NCBI GenBank assembly: GCA_020431645.1
Contig: JAGQHW010000001.1
Location: 1 to 64,000, forward strand
DNA from: Carnobacterium sp.
Lineage (GTDB): Bacteria > Bacillota > Bacilli > Lactobacillales > Carnobacteriaceae
Direction of reading: 5' to 3'
DNA: 64,000 bases
Positions within the stretch are counted from its first letter, which is position 1. The number at the start of each line of letters is the position of its first letter. The notes beneath the pieces are model-generated. The model was not told the origin of the DNA, searched no databases, and saw only the letters and a program-made list of their open reading frames with translations. This document shows, in pieces, positions 19,123-27,144 of this stretch. The position numbers were made by a program, and so were the translations under genes.

Positions 19123-20955
19123 ATGAGTTTTTCAAATGAAACAAGAAAGAAAACAATTGAAAAGGTTAAAGCAAACCAATTGGATGTTTTAATTATTGGA
19201 GGAGGGATTACCGGAGCTGGTGTCGCAATTCAAGCCAGCGCAGCAGGCATGAAAACGGGGCTTATTGAGATGCAAGATTTTGCTGAAGGAACCTCTTCTC
19301 GATCAACAAAATTAGTTCATGGTGGTATTCGTTATTTAAAGACTTTCGATGTTGAAGTAGTCGCTGATACCGTAACAGAGCGAGCAGTTGTACAAGGAAT
19401 AGCCCCGCATATTCCCAAACCTGCTCCAATGCTTTTACCAATCTATGATGAAAAAAATTCTACTTTTAATATGTTTTCAGTTAAAGTTGCAATGGATTTA
19501 TATGATCAACTCGCCAATGTTACGGGTAGTAAATATGCAAACTATACGTTAACGACTCAAGAAGTTCTAGAAAGAGAGCCTTATTTGAAAAAAGACGGTT
19601 TGCTCGGTGGGGGCGTTTATCTCGATTATAAAAATAATGATGCAAGGCTAGTTATTGAGAATATTAAACAAGCGGTAGCTGATGGTGGACATATGCTTAG
19701 TCGAGTTAAAGCAATTGGGTTTATTTATAATGAAGATGGCCAAATAGCAGGCGTGAATGCTCAAGATCTAGTAACGAATGAGACATTTGATATTAAAGCT
19801 AACCTTGTTATCAATACAGGTGGACCTTGGGTAGATCAAATTCGCCAATTAGATAAATCAAAAGAGGTTATTCCTCAAATGAGGCCCACGAAAGGCATTC
19901 ATTTAGTTGTCAAAAGTAGTAAATTACCGGTTCCTCAACCAACGTATTTAGATACCGGTAAAAACGATGGCCGTATGTTCTTTGTTGTTCCTAGAGAAGA
20001 TAAAACGTACTTTGGAACAACGGACACAGACTACCAAGGCGATTATTTGAATCCAATGGTTGAAAAAGAAGATGTTGATTATCTATTAGAATGTGTCAAC
20101 TACCGTTACCCAGAAGCTAATATTACACTAGCAGATGTCGAATCTAGCTGGGTTGGATTGCGACCATTGATTTCAACAAATGGTGGTTCAGACTATAACG
20201 GTGGCGATAATGGCAAGATTACAGACGATAGTTTTACCAAAGTTGTTGATGTCATTACAAAATACAAAGAAAAAACGGTTGACCGACTTGCAGTAGAAGA
20301 GGTTTTAAGAAGTTTAGAAAGCGAATTATCAGAAGGTGGAGATAATCCCTCAGCTGTTTCTCGTGGAAGTGACTTAACTCGTGAAGAAGATGGCTTAATT
20401 ACACTATCTGGTGGAAAAATTACAGATTACCGTAAAATGGCAGAAGGCGCTCTAATTTTAATTCAAAAGCTATTGAAATCAGGATTTCAAAAAGAATACA
20501 CATTAGTCGATTCTAAAACGTACCAAGTTTCAGGTGGGAAAATGGATCCACAAAAAGTTGAAGAAACGTTAGCTGAATTAGTTAAAGCGGGAATAGATAA
20601 AGGTTTAACAGAAAAAGAAGCCACTTATTTAGCTGATTTATATGGTACAAATGCGCCGTTAGTTTTCAGTAGAGCTAAAGAAATGAAAGCTTTCCCAGGA
20701 TTAGGATTAGGTGAAAGTTTGAGTTTAGATTATGCCATGAATGAAGAGATGACGTTGACACCTGCTGACTTTTTAGCTCGTCGTACGAATCATATATTGT
20801 TTATGCGTGATAGCTTAGACGCAGTGAAAGAGCCAGTTATTGAAGCTATGGCGGATAGACTTAAATGGACTCAAGAAGAAAAATCTAATTATACTGCTGA
20901 GTTAAACAAAGCCATTAACGACTCAGACTTAACTGAATTGAAAGAGGAGAGATAA
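19123..20955 (+). CDS. glpO: Alpha-glycerophosphate oxidase (H2O2-forming)
   Basis: FAD enzyme that oxidises glycerol-3-phosphate to dihydroxyacetone phosphate, reducing O2 to H2O2. The frame is open from 18979, but the ATG at 19123 after AAAGGAGGAAAAAAG is the true start; it gives 610 residues, the length of streptococcal and enterococcal GlpO. Motifs: the N-terminal IIGGGITGAGVAIQASAAG Rossmann site, then GTSSRSTKLVHGGIRYL, the block PTKGIHLV, and ALSGGKITDYRKMA-type C-terminal sequence. It lacks quinone-dehydrogenase context, and peroxide production would be a by-product of aerobic glycerol use. Confidence 0.95.
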   Translation: MSFSNETRKKTIEKVKANQLDVLIIGGGITGAGVAIQASAAGMKTGLIEMQDFAEGTSSRSTKLVHGGIRYLKTFDVEVVADTVTERAVVQGIAPHIPKPAPMLLPIYDEKNSTFNMFSVKVAMDLYDQLANVTGSKYANYTLTTQEVLEREPYLKKDGLLGGGVYLDYKNNDARLVIENIKQAVADGGHMLSRVKAIGFIYNEDGQIAGVNAQDLVTNETFDIKANLVINTGGPWVDQIRQLDKSKEVIPQMRPTKGIHLVVKSSKLPVPQPTYLDTGKNDGRMFFVVPREDKTYFGTTDTDYQGDYLNPMVEKEDVDYLLECVNYRYPEANITLADVESSWVGLRPLISTNGGSDYNGGDNGKITDDSFTKVVDVITKYKEKTVDRLAVEEVLRSLESELSEGGDNPSAVSRGSDLTREEDGLITLSGGKITDYRKMAEGALILIQKLLKSGFQKEYTLVDSKTYQVSGGKMDPQKVEETLAELVKAGIDKGLTEKEATYLADLYGTNAPLVFSRAKEMKAFPGLGLGESLSLDYAMNEEMTLTPADFLARRTNHILFMRDSLDAVKEPVIEAMADRLKWTQEEKSNYTAELNKAINDSDLTELKEER

Positions 20956-20957
20956 AA

Positions 20958-21674
20958 ATGAGTGGAGATACATTACAGATTTTCAGTGAGTTTTTGGGGA
21001 CGTTAATTTTAGTTCTTTTAGGAGACGGAGTATGTGCAGCGGTCAACTTGAAAAAAAGTAAGGCAGAAGCTTCTGGTTGGATTGTTATCGCTTTAGGTTG
21101 GGGTGCAGCAGTAACGATTGCAGTTTATATTTCAGGATTCATGGGACCTGCTCACTTAAACCCAGCAGTTACTCTTGCAATGGCTGTAGCTGGTAACTTC
21201 AGTTGGGCCCTAGTTATTCCTTTTATTATTGCACAAATCATTGGTGGAATAGTTGGAGCTGTTTTAGTGTGGTTGACTTACATGGATCATTTCACAGCAA
21301 CAGAAGATCAAGGGTTTATTTTAGGAACATTCGCAACTGGACCAGCAATAAAAAATCATCCAGCTAATCTTGTTACAGAAATTATCGGCACAATTGTTTT
21401 AATCTTAGGTTTATTGTCTTTCTCTCAATATACCTTTGCAGACGGGATGAACCCAATGGTTGTAGGCGTATTAATCGTTTCAATCGGACTTTCACTAGGT
21501 GGAGCAACGGGGTATGCTATCAACCCAGCTCGTGACTTAGGACCAAGAATTGCTCATCAATTGTTACCAATTAAAAATAAAGGTACTTCTGACTGGGCTT
21601 ACTCATGGGTTCCAATCGTAGGACCGATGATTGGCGCAGTTATAGCAGCAGCACTTTTCTTAGTAATGACTTAA
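20958..21674 (+). CDS. glpF: Glycerol uptake facilitator
   Basis: A 238-residue aquaglyceroporin that lets glycerol enter by facilitated diffusion. The two pore NPA motifs are at residues 68-70 (HLNPAVT) and 189-191 (AINPARD), and the second is followed by the ARDLGPR block typical of glycerol channels. About six membrane segments are evident. It begins 2 bp after the glpO stop behind GAGGAGA and closes the operon. Confidence 0.95.
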   Translation: MSGDTLQIFSEFLGTLILVLLGDGVCAAVNLKKSKAEASGWIVIALGWGAAVTIAVYISGFMGPAHLNPAVTLAMAVAGNFSWALVIPFIIAQIIGGIVGAVLVWLTYMDHFTATEDQGFILGTFATGPAIKNHPANLVTEIIGTIVLILGLLSFSQYTFADGMNPMVVGVLIVSIGLSLGGATGYAINPARDLGPRIAHQLLPIKNKGTSDWAYSWVPIVGPMIGAVIAAALFLVMT

Positions 21675-21685
21675 AAAGCAAATAG

Positions 21686-21732
21686 AAAAAGGATTAAAAA
21701 CTTTGTTAAGAAGTTTTTAATCCTTTTTATTT
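21686..21732. terminator. Bidirectional terminator between glpF and tag
   Basis: An 18-bp stem (AAAAAGGATTAAAAACTT with its complement) around a 7-nt loop. T-rich on both strands, so it can end glpKOF and the convergent tag gene. Confidence 0.85.
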
Positions 21733-21737
21733 TATCC

Positions 21738-22289
21738 TCATATTTTTCTAAAGCAGCTGTCTAAATGGTCGTCTATGATTCCGATAGCTTGAAGATAAGC
21801 ATAAACAGTTACAGAACCTAAAAATTTGAACCCTTTTTTCTTTAAATCAAGACTGATTAAATCAGAAAGCACAGTTTTTGAGGGCACTTCCTTTAGTGCT
21901 TTATACTGGTTGACAACTATCTTTTTATTTGTGAATTGCCAAATGTATTCGTTAAAACTACCATATTCCTTTTGGATTGCTATAAAGGCATTTGCATTGC
22001 TTATAACTGATTCAATTTTCTTTCGATAGCGTATAATCCCTTTATTTTTAAGCAATTCTTCTATTTTTAATTCATCATATTGAGCAATTACATTATAATT
22101 AAATTGATCAAAAGCTGCTCTGAAATTTTCTCTTTTCATTAAAATAGTTTGCCAGCTTAAACCTGATTGCATTGATTCTAAGACTAAGAATTCAAAATGG
22201 ACGAGGTCTTCGTAAACTGGAATACCCCATTCTTTGTCATGGTACTCTATTTGTAAATCATTTCCTTCACACCAGTCGCATCTTTTCAT
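21738..22289 (-). CDS. tag: DNA-3-methyladenine glycosylase I
   Basis: Removes 3-methyladenine from alkylated DNA. The 183-residue product has the family start CDWCEGNDLQIEYHDKEWG, the GLSWQTIL helix-hairpin-helix region, and a C-terminal DDHLDSCF. Zinc-snap ligands expected from E. coli Tag are visible: Cys4, His17 and the late His/Cys pair in DHLDSC. It is a single gene with its own ribosome-binding site. Confidence 0.95.
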   Translation of the reverse strand: MKRCDWCEGNDLQIEYHDKEWGIPVYEDLVHFEFLVLESMQSGLSWQTILMKRENFRAAFDQFNYNVIAQYDELKIEELLKNKGIIRYRKKIESVISNANAFIAIQKEYGSFNEYIWQFTNKKIVVNQYKALKEVPSKTVLSDLISLDLKKKGFKFLGSVTVYAYLQAIGIIDDHLDSCFRKI

Positions 22290-22376
22290 TTTTTAATTTC
22301 TCCTTCTCTAATGTTATAAAATATGGTTACAGTTTATTCTAACATAGACACTATTTGAAGGAATACTTATACAAAT

Positions 22377-22516
22377 GGACAAGTTTAGGTAAATACTCAG
22401 TCAGTTGTCTATTGCCAACTTATTTTGGACAACTAGAACGAACTATTTTAAATAATTGGCTGTTTTTATACAAGGATGGACAAGTCGAGAATGAATTACT
22501 TGAAAGTTGTCTATTC
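22377..22516. repeat. GACAAGT/ACTTGTC intergenic repeat, locus A
   Basis: GGACAAGT (22377), AGTTGTCTATTG (about 22403), TTGGACAACT (about 22425), GGACAAGTCGAG (about 22477) and AGTTGTCTATTCT (about 22505) occur in alternating orientation within 140 bp. Related units lie at 26048-26190. The rest of the 370-bp gap between tag and the cupin gene holds only the cre-like site. Confidence 0.5.
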
Positions 22517-22613
22517 TAAGTAAATAAACGCTATTTTACTAATGAGTACTAGATAAGACTTTAAAAATAAGGTGTATTTCTTGCTTTTCTATTCATTAAG
22601 AATAGAATTAGAT

Positions 22614-22627
22614 TGTAAGCGTTATAA
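22614..22627 (+). promoter_or_regulatory. cre-like site upstream of the cupin gene
   Basis: TGTAAGCGTTATAA matches 13 of 14 positions of the CcpA consensus and lies 35 bp before the start codon. Confidence 0.6.
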
Positions 22628-22662
22628 AAAAACTATTTATTAAAACTAGGAGGAATGAAAAA

Positions 22663-23088
22663 ATGAAACTTAGTGATAAAGAAAACGGAAAGAAACCTTA
22701 TGTAGTAGATATCGAAGAGGCTACAATTAAAAACGATACGTATCGGACAACCATTTGGACAGGTGATAAATTACAAGTAACAGTGATGGCGATTCAACCG
22801 AATGATGATATTGGATTAGAAGTGCATCACGGTATTGATCAATTTATCCGTATTGAAGAAGGACAAGGTGTATGCAAAATGGGTCCAACAGAAGATAACT
22901 TAAACTTTGAACAAAAGGTTAAAGATGATGATGCTGTTTTCGTACCAGCTGATATGTGGCATAATATTATCAATACTGGCGACAAACCATTGAGACTGTA
23001 CACGATTTACGCAGGACCAGATCATGTTGCTGGTACAGTTCATGAAACACATGAGGATGCACGCAACGATCCGAATGAGCAAGATTAG
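22663..23088 (+). CDS. Cupin-domain protein
   Basis: A 141-residue single-cupin protein. The first cupin motif is read in GLEVHHGIDQFIRIEEGQG and the second in VFVPADMWHNIINTGDKPLRLY, giving histidines and a glutamate that could bind a metal. The tail (GTVHETHEDARNDPNEQ) is polar and likely flexible. The function is unknown; the cre-like site suggests that it responds to sugar supply. It is preceded by AGGAGGAAT and followed by a terminator. Confidence 0.8.
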   Translation: MKLSDKENGKKPYVVDIEEATIKNDTYRTTIWTGDKLQVTVMAIQPNDDIGLEVHHGIDQFIRIEEGQGVCKMGPTEDNLNFEQKVKDDDAVFVPADMWHNIINTGDKPLRLYTIYAGPDHVAGTVHETHEDARNDPNEQD

Positions 23089-23141
23089 CGATAGATAGCA
23101 AGTAATCAGTGCTGGTGAATTAAGAAATAAAAAGGAATTAT

Positions 23142-23187
23142 AAAAAAGATAGTAGCTGCTCAATCAAAAAGCTACTATCTTTTTTTT
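23142..23187 (+). terminator. Terminator after the cupin gene
   Basis: AAAAAAGATAGTAGCT pairs with AGCTACTATCTTTTTT around a 12-nt loop and is followed by more T. Confidence 0.85.
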
Positions 23188-23250
23188 ATGATTACATTAA
23201 GATAAGGCATTTAATTTCTTGTTGGATAGATGTTAGTACAGAATAGGTGA

Positions 23251-24105
23251 TTAGTTCTTTTCAATACCAATCATTCCAAATGCTCCAGGTCCACCATGAC
23301 TAGAAATGACGGCACCTGCTGAAAACCAGAGTGGATCTTGATAACCTAATTTATTTAAGGTAGTTTCACCAAGTTGTTTGTATGCTTCGCTTAAACCAGC
23401 AGTTCCTCCAATAGTTAGTGTTTCTGGATCGATAGAATAGTTTGTGACAAAGTCTTTAATAGCATTTTTTAAACAACGTTCGTAAGAACCACGGTATTTT
23501 TTAGAAGCAACTAAGTATCCGTTTTCTAATACAATCGTCGGATGAAGTCTAAGAAGAGATGCTCCAAGGTAAGCAACATTTGAAACTCTTCCTCCTGCTT
23601 TAAGATAAAGAAGAGATTGTGGAAGAAAGACAAAACGTGTGCGTTCTCTGACCTCTTCTACAAAACTTACAATTTCTTCAGGAGTGCTATCGGGATTAGC
23701 TTCAACAAACTTTGCCGTTGCGACAACCACAGCAGTTAATCCGCCTGATACATTTTTACTATCAATTACATGAATATTTTCTAATTCTCTTGCTGCGATG
23801 ACACAAGAATTGTACGAAACAGTTGTTACTGCAGAATAAGCAACGTGAATAATATGAGCTTCAGGATATTCTTCAAAAATGCGTTCGAAAACAGTAGTAA
23901 AGTCTTGTGGAGTTGAGCCAGATGTTTTTGGCAAAGTTCCTGTTTTATCATAAAAGCGATAAACATCTTTGACATCAAAGCTGCCATCGTCGTAGGTTTC
24001 TGATCCCATAGTCACATGCATTGGAACAACGTAGATACCGTAACGTTCAACAAGTTGAGGAGAAATATCGGATCCGCTCTCAGTAGTAATAATGTATTTT
24101 GTCAT
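23251..24105 (-). CDS. DegV-family protein 1
   Basis: A 284-residue DegV/FakB-fold protein. The family binds fatty acids; FakB members present them to FakA kinase for incorporation in phospholipid. Visible marks are the TTESGSDI start, TSGSTPQDF near residue 80 (the loop that contacts the carboxylate), and SSHGGPGAFG at the end. The C-terminal histidine-glycine segment is typical. It is about three-quarters identical, by eye, to the copy at 24955-25809 and shares upstream sequence with it. A GGGAGG ribosome-binding site precedes the ATG. Confidence 0.85.
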   Translation of the reverse strand: MTKYIITTESGSDISPQLVERYGIYVVPMHVTMGSETYDDGSFDVKDVYRFYDKTGTLPKTSGSTPQDFTTVFERIFEEYPEAHIIHVAYSAVTTVSYNSCVIAARELENIHVIDSKNVSGGLTAVVVATAKFVEANPDSTPEEIVSFVEEVRERTRFVFLPQSLLYLKAGGRVSNVAYLGASLLRLHPTIVLENGYLVASKKYRGSYERCLKNAIKDFVTNYSIDPETLTIGGTAGLSEAYKQLGETTLNKLGYQDPLWFSAGAVISSHGGPGAFGMIGIEKN

Positions 24106-24138
24106 AGTGACCTCCCTAACTCAATAATCTAACAAGTG

Positions 24139-24191
24139 GTTTCAATAATCATATCACATGTGGGCGAAGATGTCGTGTAGTGGCTAAGCTT
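24139..24191 (-). repeat. Conserved degV upstream block, copy 1
   Basis: From GTTTC to AAGCTT this stretch is nearly the same as 25843-25895, with scattered transitions. It lies directly upstream of degV1 and holds ATATGAT, a likely -10. It shows that the gene duplication included the promoter. Confidence 0.6.
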
Positions 24192-24193
24192 CC

Positions 24194-24211
24194 CTTGTGA
24201 TTTATCACAAG
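24194..24211. promoter_or_regulatory. CRP/ArcR-like palindrome
   Basis: CTTGTGAT, TT, ATCACAAG is an 18-bp palindrome with TGTGA/TCACA half-sites, similar to sites bound by Crp/Fnr-family proteins. It lies upstream of degV1; a Crp-family gene is 3 kb away. Binding is not shown. Confidence 0.35.
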
Positions 24212-24954
24212 AATATGTAATTCTATCGTTTCTTTTGTAGTAGGTAGCAGTAAAAGAAACAAACGTTAACAAACAGTAAATCTATCAGTTTAATAACAGT
24301 ATTATTCATTAGGAAAATAAAAATCTAAAGACATTTAAAGTATACAATTTTTCTTCTATTAATAAAAAATTATTAAATCAAACGATAGCAAAAAAGCTTA
24401 AGAGCGTGAAATAAATAAGATTATTTCTAAATGATTCATAATTTTTTTCTTTTTTTAGGTGTGCATAGTTTCCACAAAAAAGTAAGGGGTAATGTAAGTC
24501 AATAAGGATACTTTTATGCTTTTTTGAAAAAAATGAACAGTCCGGTCTATCTAACTAAAACTTATTTCTTCAATAAATTAGTTCATTCTTCTGTAATTTT
24601 TACAACGACAAAATAACTGTTTAGACTCTAGCTCTTCTAAACAGTTATGAATTGATTATTTAGATAAAAAAAGTTCGCTAGATTTACTGCTTTTTTGTTA
24701 GCTAACTAACGTTGATAAAAATAATATCTTACTTTTCATTTTACTTGTCCGTTTTGTTTTAGTTGTTGCATTACAATTCCACTGTTATCGTATAAAAAAA
24801 TAACCGCATATGAAGACAGTGGGATTGTATCGAAAACGACTACATTATCTTTAATGTAGATTATGACAAAATAAAGTTCTACCTTTAAAAGCTATCTATA
24901 AATCTACCAAAAGGTACTAAAGAGGCAACGCTTCTTCACAGGAATTAAAAAGGA

Positions 24955-25809
24955 TTAATCCTTCTCAATTCCTATGATTGCAAATGCCCCAGGTCCACCG
25001 TGACTAGAAATAACGGTACCTGCTGTAAACCATTGCGGGTTTTGATAGCCATATTTATTTAAGGTCGCTTCACCAAGTAGTTTGTGAGAATCACTTAAAC
25101 CGACTGTTCCTCCAATAGTAAGTGTTTCTGAATCAATATTAAAACTAGTCACAAAGTCTTTAATTGCATTCTTTAGACACCGTTCAAAAGAGCCTCTGTA
25201 TTTCTTAGAAGCAACTAAATAGCCGTCTTCTAAGATAATAGTTGGATGAAGTCTCAATAGAGATGCACCGAGAAAGGCAGCATTTGAAACTCTTCCTCCA
25301 GCCCTTAAATAGACAAGAGATTTTGGTAGAAAGAGGCAATGAGTTTTTTCTCTAGTGTTTTCCACAAAGGATATTATTTCTGCAGGAGTGACGGTAGAAT
25401 TAGATTCAATAAATTTAGCAGTTGCAACAACAATAGCTGTCAGTCCACCAGATAAACTTTTACTATCGATAATATGGATATTTTCTAGCCCTCTTGCTGC
25501 AATAAGACAAGAATTATAAGAAACAGTTGTGACAGCAGAATAAGCGATATGAATAATATGAGCATTAGGATGCTCACTAAAAACTTGTTCAAAAGCAGTA
25601 GCACAATCTTGTGGAGTGGTGCCTGATGTTTTTGGTAATTTTCCCGTCTCGTGGTAAAAGTCATACAAATCTTTCGCGTCAAAATCGCCATCATCGTATG
25701 TTTTTGAACCCATAGTAACATGCATAGGAATAACAACTATTCCATAGCGTTCAACAAGGTGAGGCGAAATATCAGATCCACTCTCAGTAGTAATAATATA
25801 TTTTGTCAT
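24955..25809 (-). CDS. DegV-family protein 2
   Basis: A 284-residue paralogue of the preceding DegV protein, with the same length and motifs (TTESGSDI, TSGTTPQD, SSHGGPGAFA). Differences are spread over the whole protein, so the duplication is not recent, and both copies look intact. Two such proteins may differ in fatty-acid preference (saturated versus unsaturated), as known for FakB1/FakB2 pairs; that is an inference. It ends without a clear terminator. Confidence 0.85.
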   Translation of the reverse strand: MTKYIITTESGSDISPHLVERYGIVVIPMHVTMGSKTYDDGDFDAKDLYDFYHETGKLPKTSGTTPQDCATAFEQVFSEHPNAHIIHIAYSAVTTVSYNSCLIAARGLENIHIIDSKSLSGGLTAIVVATAKFIESNSTVTPAEIISFVENTREKTHCLFLPKSLVYLRAGGRVSNAAFLGASLLRLHPTIILEDGYLVASKKYRGSFERCLKNAIKDFVTSFNIDSETLTIGGTVGLSDSHKLLGEATLNKYGYQNPQWFTAGTVISSHGGPGAFAIIGIEKD

Positions 25810-25842
25810 AATATTCTCCCTAATTCAAATTGATTAATAGAT

Positions 25843-25895
25843 AGTTTCGTTAATCATATCATATATGGGCAAAGATGTTGTGTAATGGTTAAGCT
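25843..25895 (-). repeat. Conserved degV upstream block, copy 2
   Basis: Counterpart of 24139-24191 in front of degV2. Confidence 0.6.
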
Positions 25896-25913
25896 TATTT
25901 TTTTAGCAAAGAA

Positions 25914-25947
25914 TTAATCCATCCTAGTTACAAATAGGATGGATTAA
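25914..25947. other. Perfect hairpin upstream of degV2
   Basis: TTAATCCATCCTA pairs over 13 bp with TAGGATGGATTAA around an 8-nt loop. No T tract follows on either strand, so it is not an obvious terminator. Confidence 0.4.
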
Positions 25948-26047
25948 AGTGAAAATCAAGTAGGATTCTTACTATAAAAAATCTGTTTTTGAATTCGCAT
26001 AAGTTCTCAAAAATGTGTTCCCTATTTAACTACTCTTTTTGGGAAAT

Positions 26048-26190
26048 AGACAAGTGAAGTGAATTATTTAGTGAACTGGGCTAACTAGGAAGGCTAGCGG
26101 ATAAGTCAAAGACAAAAGCAATCTCACTTGTCTATTCCGGCTTGGAATCTGACAAGTGAAATGACCTTAAAGACTAACTTGTCTATCCAA
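26048..26190. repeat. GACAAGT/ACTTGTC intergenic repeat, locus B
   Basis: TAGACAAGTGAAGTGAATT (26048), TCACTTGTCTATTCC (about 26124), GACAAGTGAAATGA (about 26151) and ACTTGTCTATCC (about 26177) alternate in orientation. TCACTTGTC...GACAAGTGA forms a longer hairpin with an inner ATTCC/GGAAT stem. Units resemble those at 22377-22516. Confidence 0.5.
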
Positions 26191-26221
26191 AGAATAAATT
26201 AGCTAACCAACATTTTTAACT

Positions 26222-26266
26222 AAAAAACCATTGTTTCTATCTAAAGCTAGAAACAATGGTTTTTTA
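26222..26266. terminator. Terminator of deoD (symmetrical)
   Basis: AAAAAACCATTGTTTCTA pairs with its complement around an 8-nt loop, with T tracts on both strands; it lies a few bases beyond the deoD stop. Confidence 0.85.
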
Positions 26267-26271
26267 TACTT

Positions 26272-26976
26272 TTATTTGATTCCAGCTTCTAAAGCAACTT
26301 CAATCATTTCACCAAAGCTTGTTTGACGTTCCTCAGCAGTTGTCTGCTCACCTGTGATTAAGTGGTCACTAACCGTTAGGATGCTAAGAGCACGCACATG
26401 GAATTTAGAAGCTAGGTAATAAAGACCTGCTGTTTCCATATCTACACCAAATACATCTAATTTTGACATGCTATCCATAGTATCTTTTGTGTCATTGTAG
26501 AATGTGTCTGAAGAGAAAATATTCCCAACGTGAACGTTCATATCCTTTTCAACGGCAAGATCAGCCGCACTGCGAATTAAACCATAATCACCGATTGGTG
26601 GGAAATAGATTGGAGCTAAGTCTTTATAAATAAGCGAAGAATCAGTTGCCGCAGCTTGAGCAATGATGACGTCACGGATATGTACGTCTTCTTGGATAGC
26701 GCCACAAGTTCCAACACGGATTAATGTTTTAACACCGTAGTCGTTAATTAATTCATGGATATATAAAACTGCAGAGGGCATGCCCATTCCAGTACCTTGG
26801 ACAGAAACTCTTTTACCTTTATATGTTCCTGTGTAGCCAAGCATATTTCTAACGGTATTGTAACAGACAGCATCTTCTAAAAATGTTTCAGCGATGTATT
26901 TTGCACGAAGTGGATCTCCTGGTAGTAAAACGATATCAGCAATTTGTCCTTCTTTTGTACTAATGTGAAAACTCAT
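26272..26976 (-). CDS. deoD: Purine nucleoside phosphorylase (DeoD type)
   Basis: Splits purine (deoxy)ribonucleosides with phosphate into base and (deoxy)ribose-1-phosphate. The 234-residue product is of the hexameric, high-molecular-mass type: [14 protein letters not shown] phosphate loop near residue 20, [16 protein letters not shown], and [12 protein letters not shown] with the ribose-binding Met-Glu. It lies beside deoB and a nucleoside importer. Two strong cre-like sites lie upstream (27038-27051 and 27101-27114). The ATG follows AGAGGAGGAA. Confidence 0.96.
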   Translation of the reverse strand: MSFHISTKEGQIADIVLLPGDPLRAKYIAETFLEDAVCYNTVRNMLGYTGTYKGKRVSVQGTGMGMPSAVLYIHELINDYGVKTLIRVGTCGAIQEDVHIRDVIIAQAAATDSSLIYKDLAPIYFPPIGDYGLIRSAADLAVEKDMNVHVGNIFSSDTFYNDTKDTMDSMSKLDVFGVDMETAGLYYLASKFHVRALSILTVSDHLITGEQTTAEERQTSFGEMIEVALEAGIK

Positions 26977-27037
26977 AATAAATTCCTCCTCTTATGTGGT
27001 TAACACCTATGATAAAGGATAAGAAGGATAAGCGTTA

Positions 27038-27051
27038 TGAAAGCGTTATCC
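27038..27051. promoter_or_regulatory. cre-like site upstream of deoD, proximal
   Basis: TGAAAGCGTTATCC matches 13 of 14 positions of the CcpA consensus. An overlapping direct repeat of GCGTTAT lies just to its left. Confidence 0.65.
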
Positions 27052-27098
27052 AAAAAGAGGTAATCATGTTCACACTAACTGTGTTAGCTAGTTCATCG

Positions 27099-27116
27099 CC
27101 AGAAAGCGCTTTCTGG
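27099..27116. promoter_or_regulatory. cre-like palindrome upstream of deoD, distal
   Basis: CCAGAAAGCGCTTTCTGG is a perfect 18-bp palindrome containing AGAAAGCGCTTTCT, close to an ideal cre. It lies 120 bp before deoD and 30 bp after the end of the Crp-family gene. Confidence 0.7.
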
Positions 27117-27144
27117 TTTAATATAAAGGCAAGGCAGCAGAAGA

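Larger units (their letters stand above)
24106..24954. other. 850-bp non-coding gap between degV paralogues
   Basis: No gene is supportable here. It contains the degV1 promoter block (24139-24191), a palindrome CTTGTGAT-TT-ATCACAAG at 24194-24211, a 13-bp stem hairpin at 24613-24648 (ATAACTGTTTAGA), an imperfect hairpin at 24775-24826 and a small perfect hairpin CTACATTA-TCTT-TAATGTAG at 24840-24859. It is very AT-rich and could be a decayed gene. Confidence 0.5.

Noticed and set aside
22377-22516. CRISPR-like array
   Set aside because: The repeated units alternate in orientation, are short and irregularly spaced, and no cas genes are nearby.
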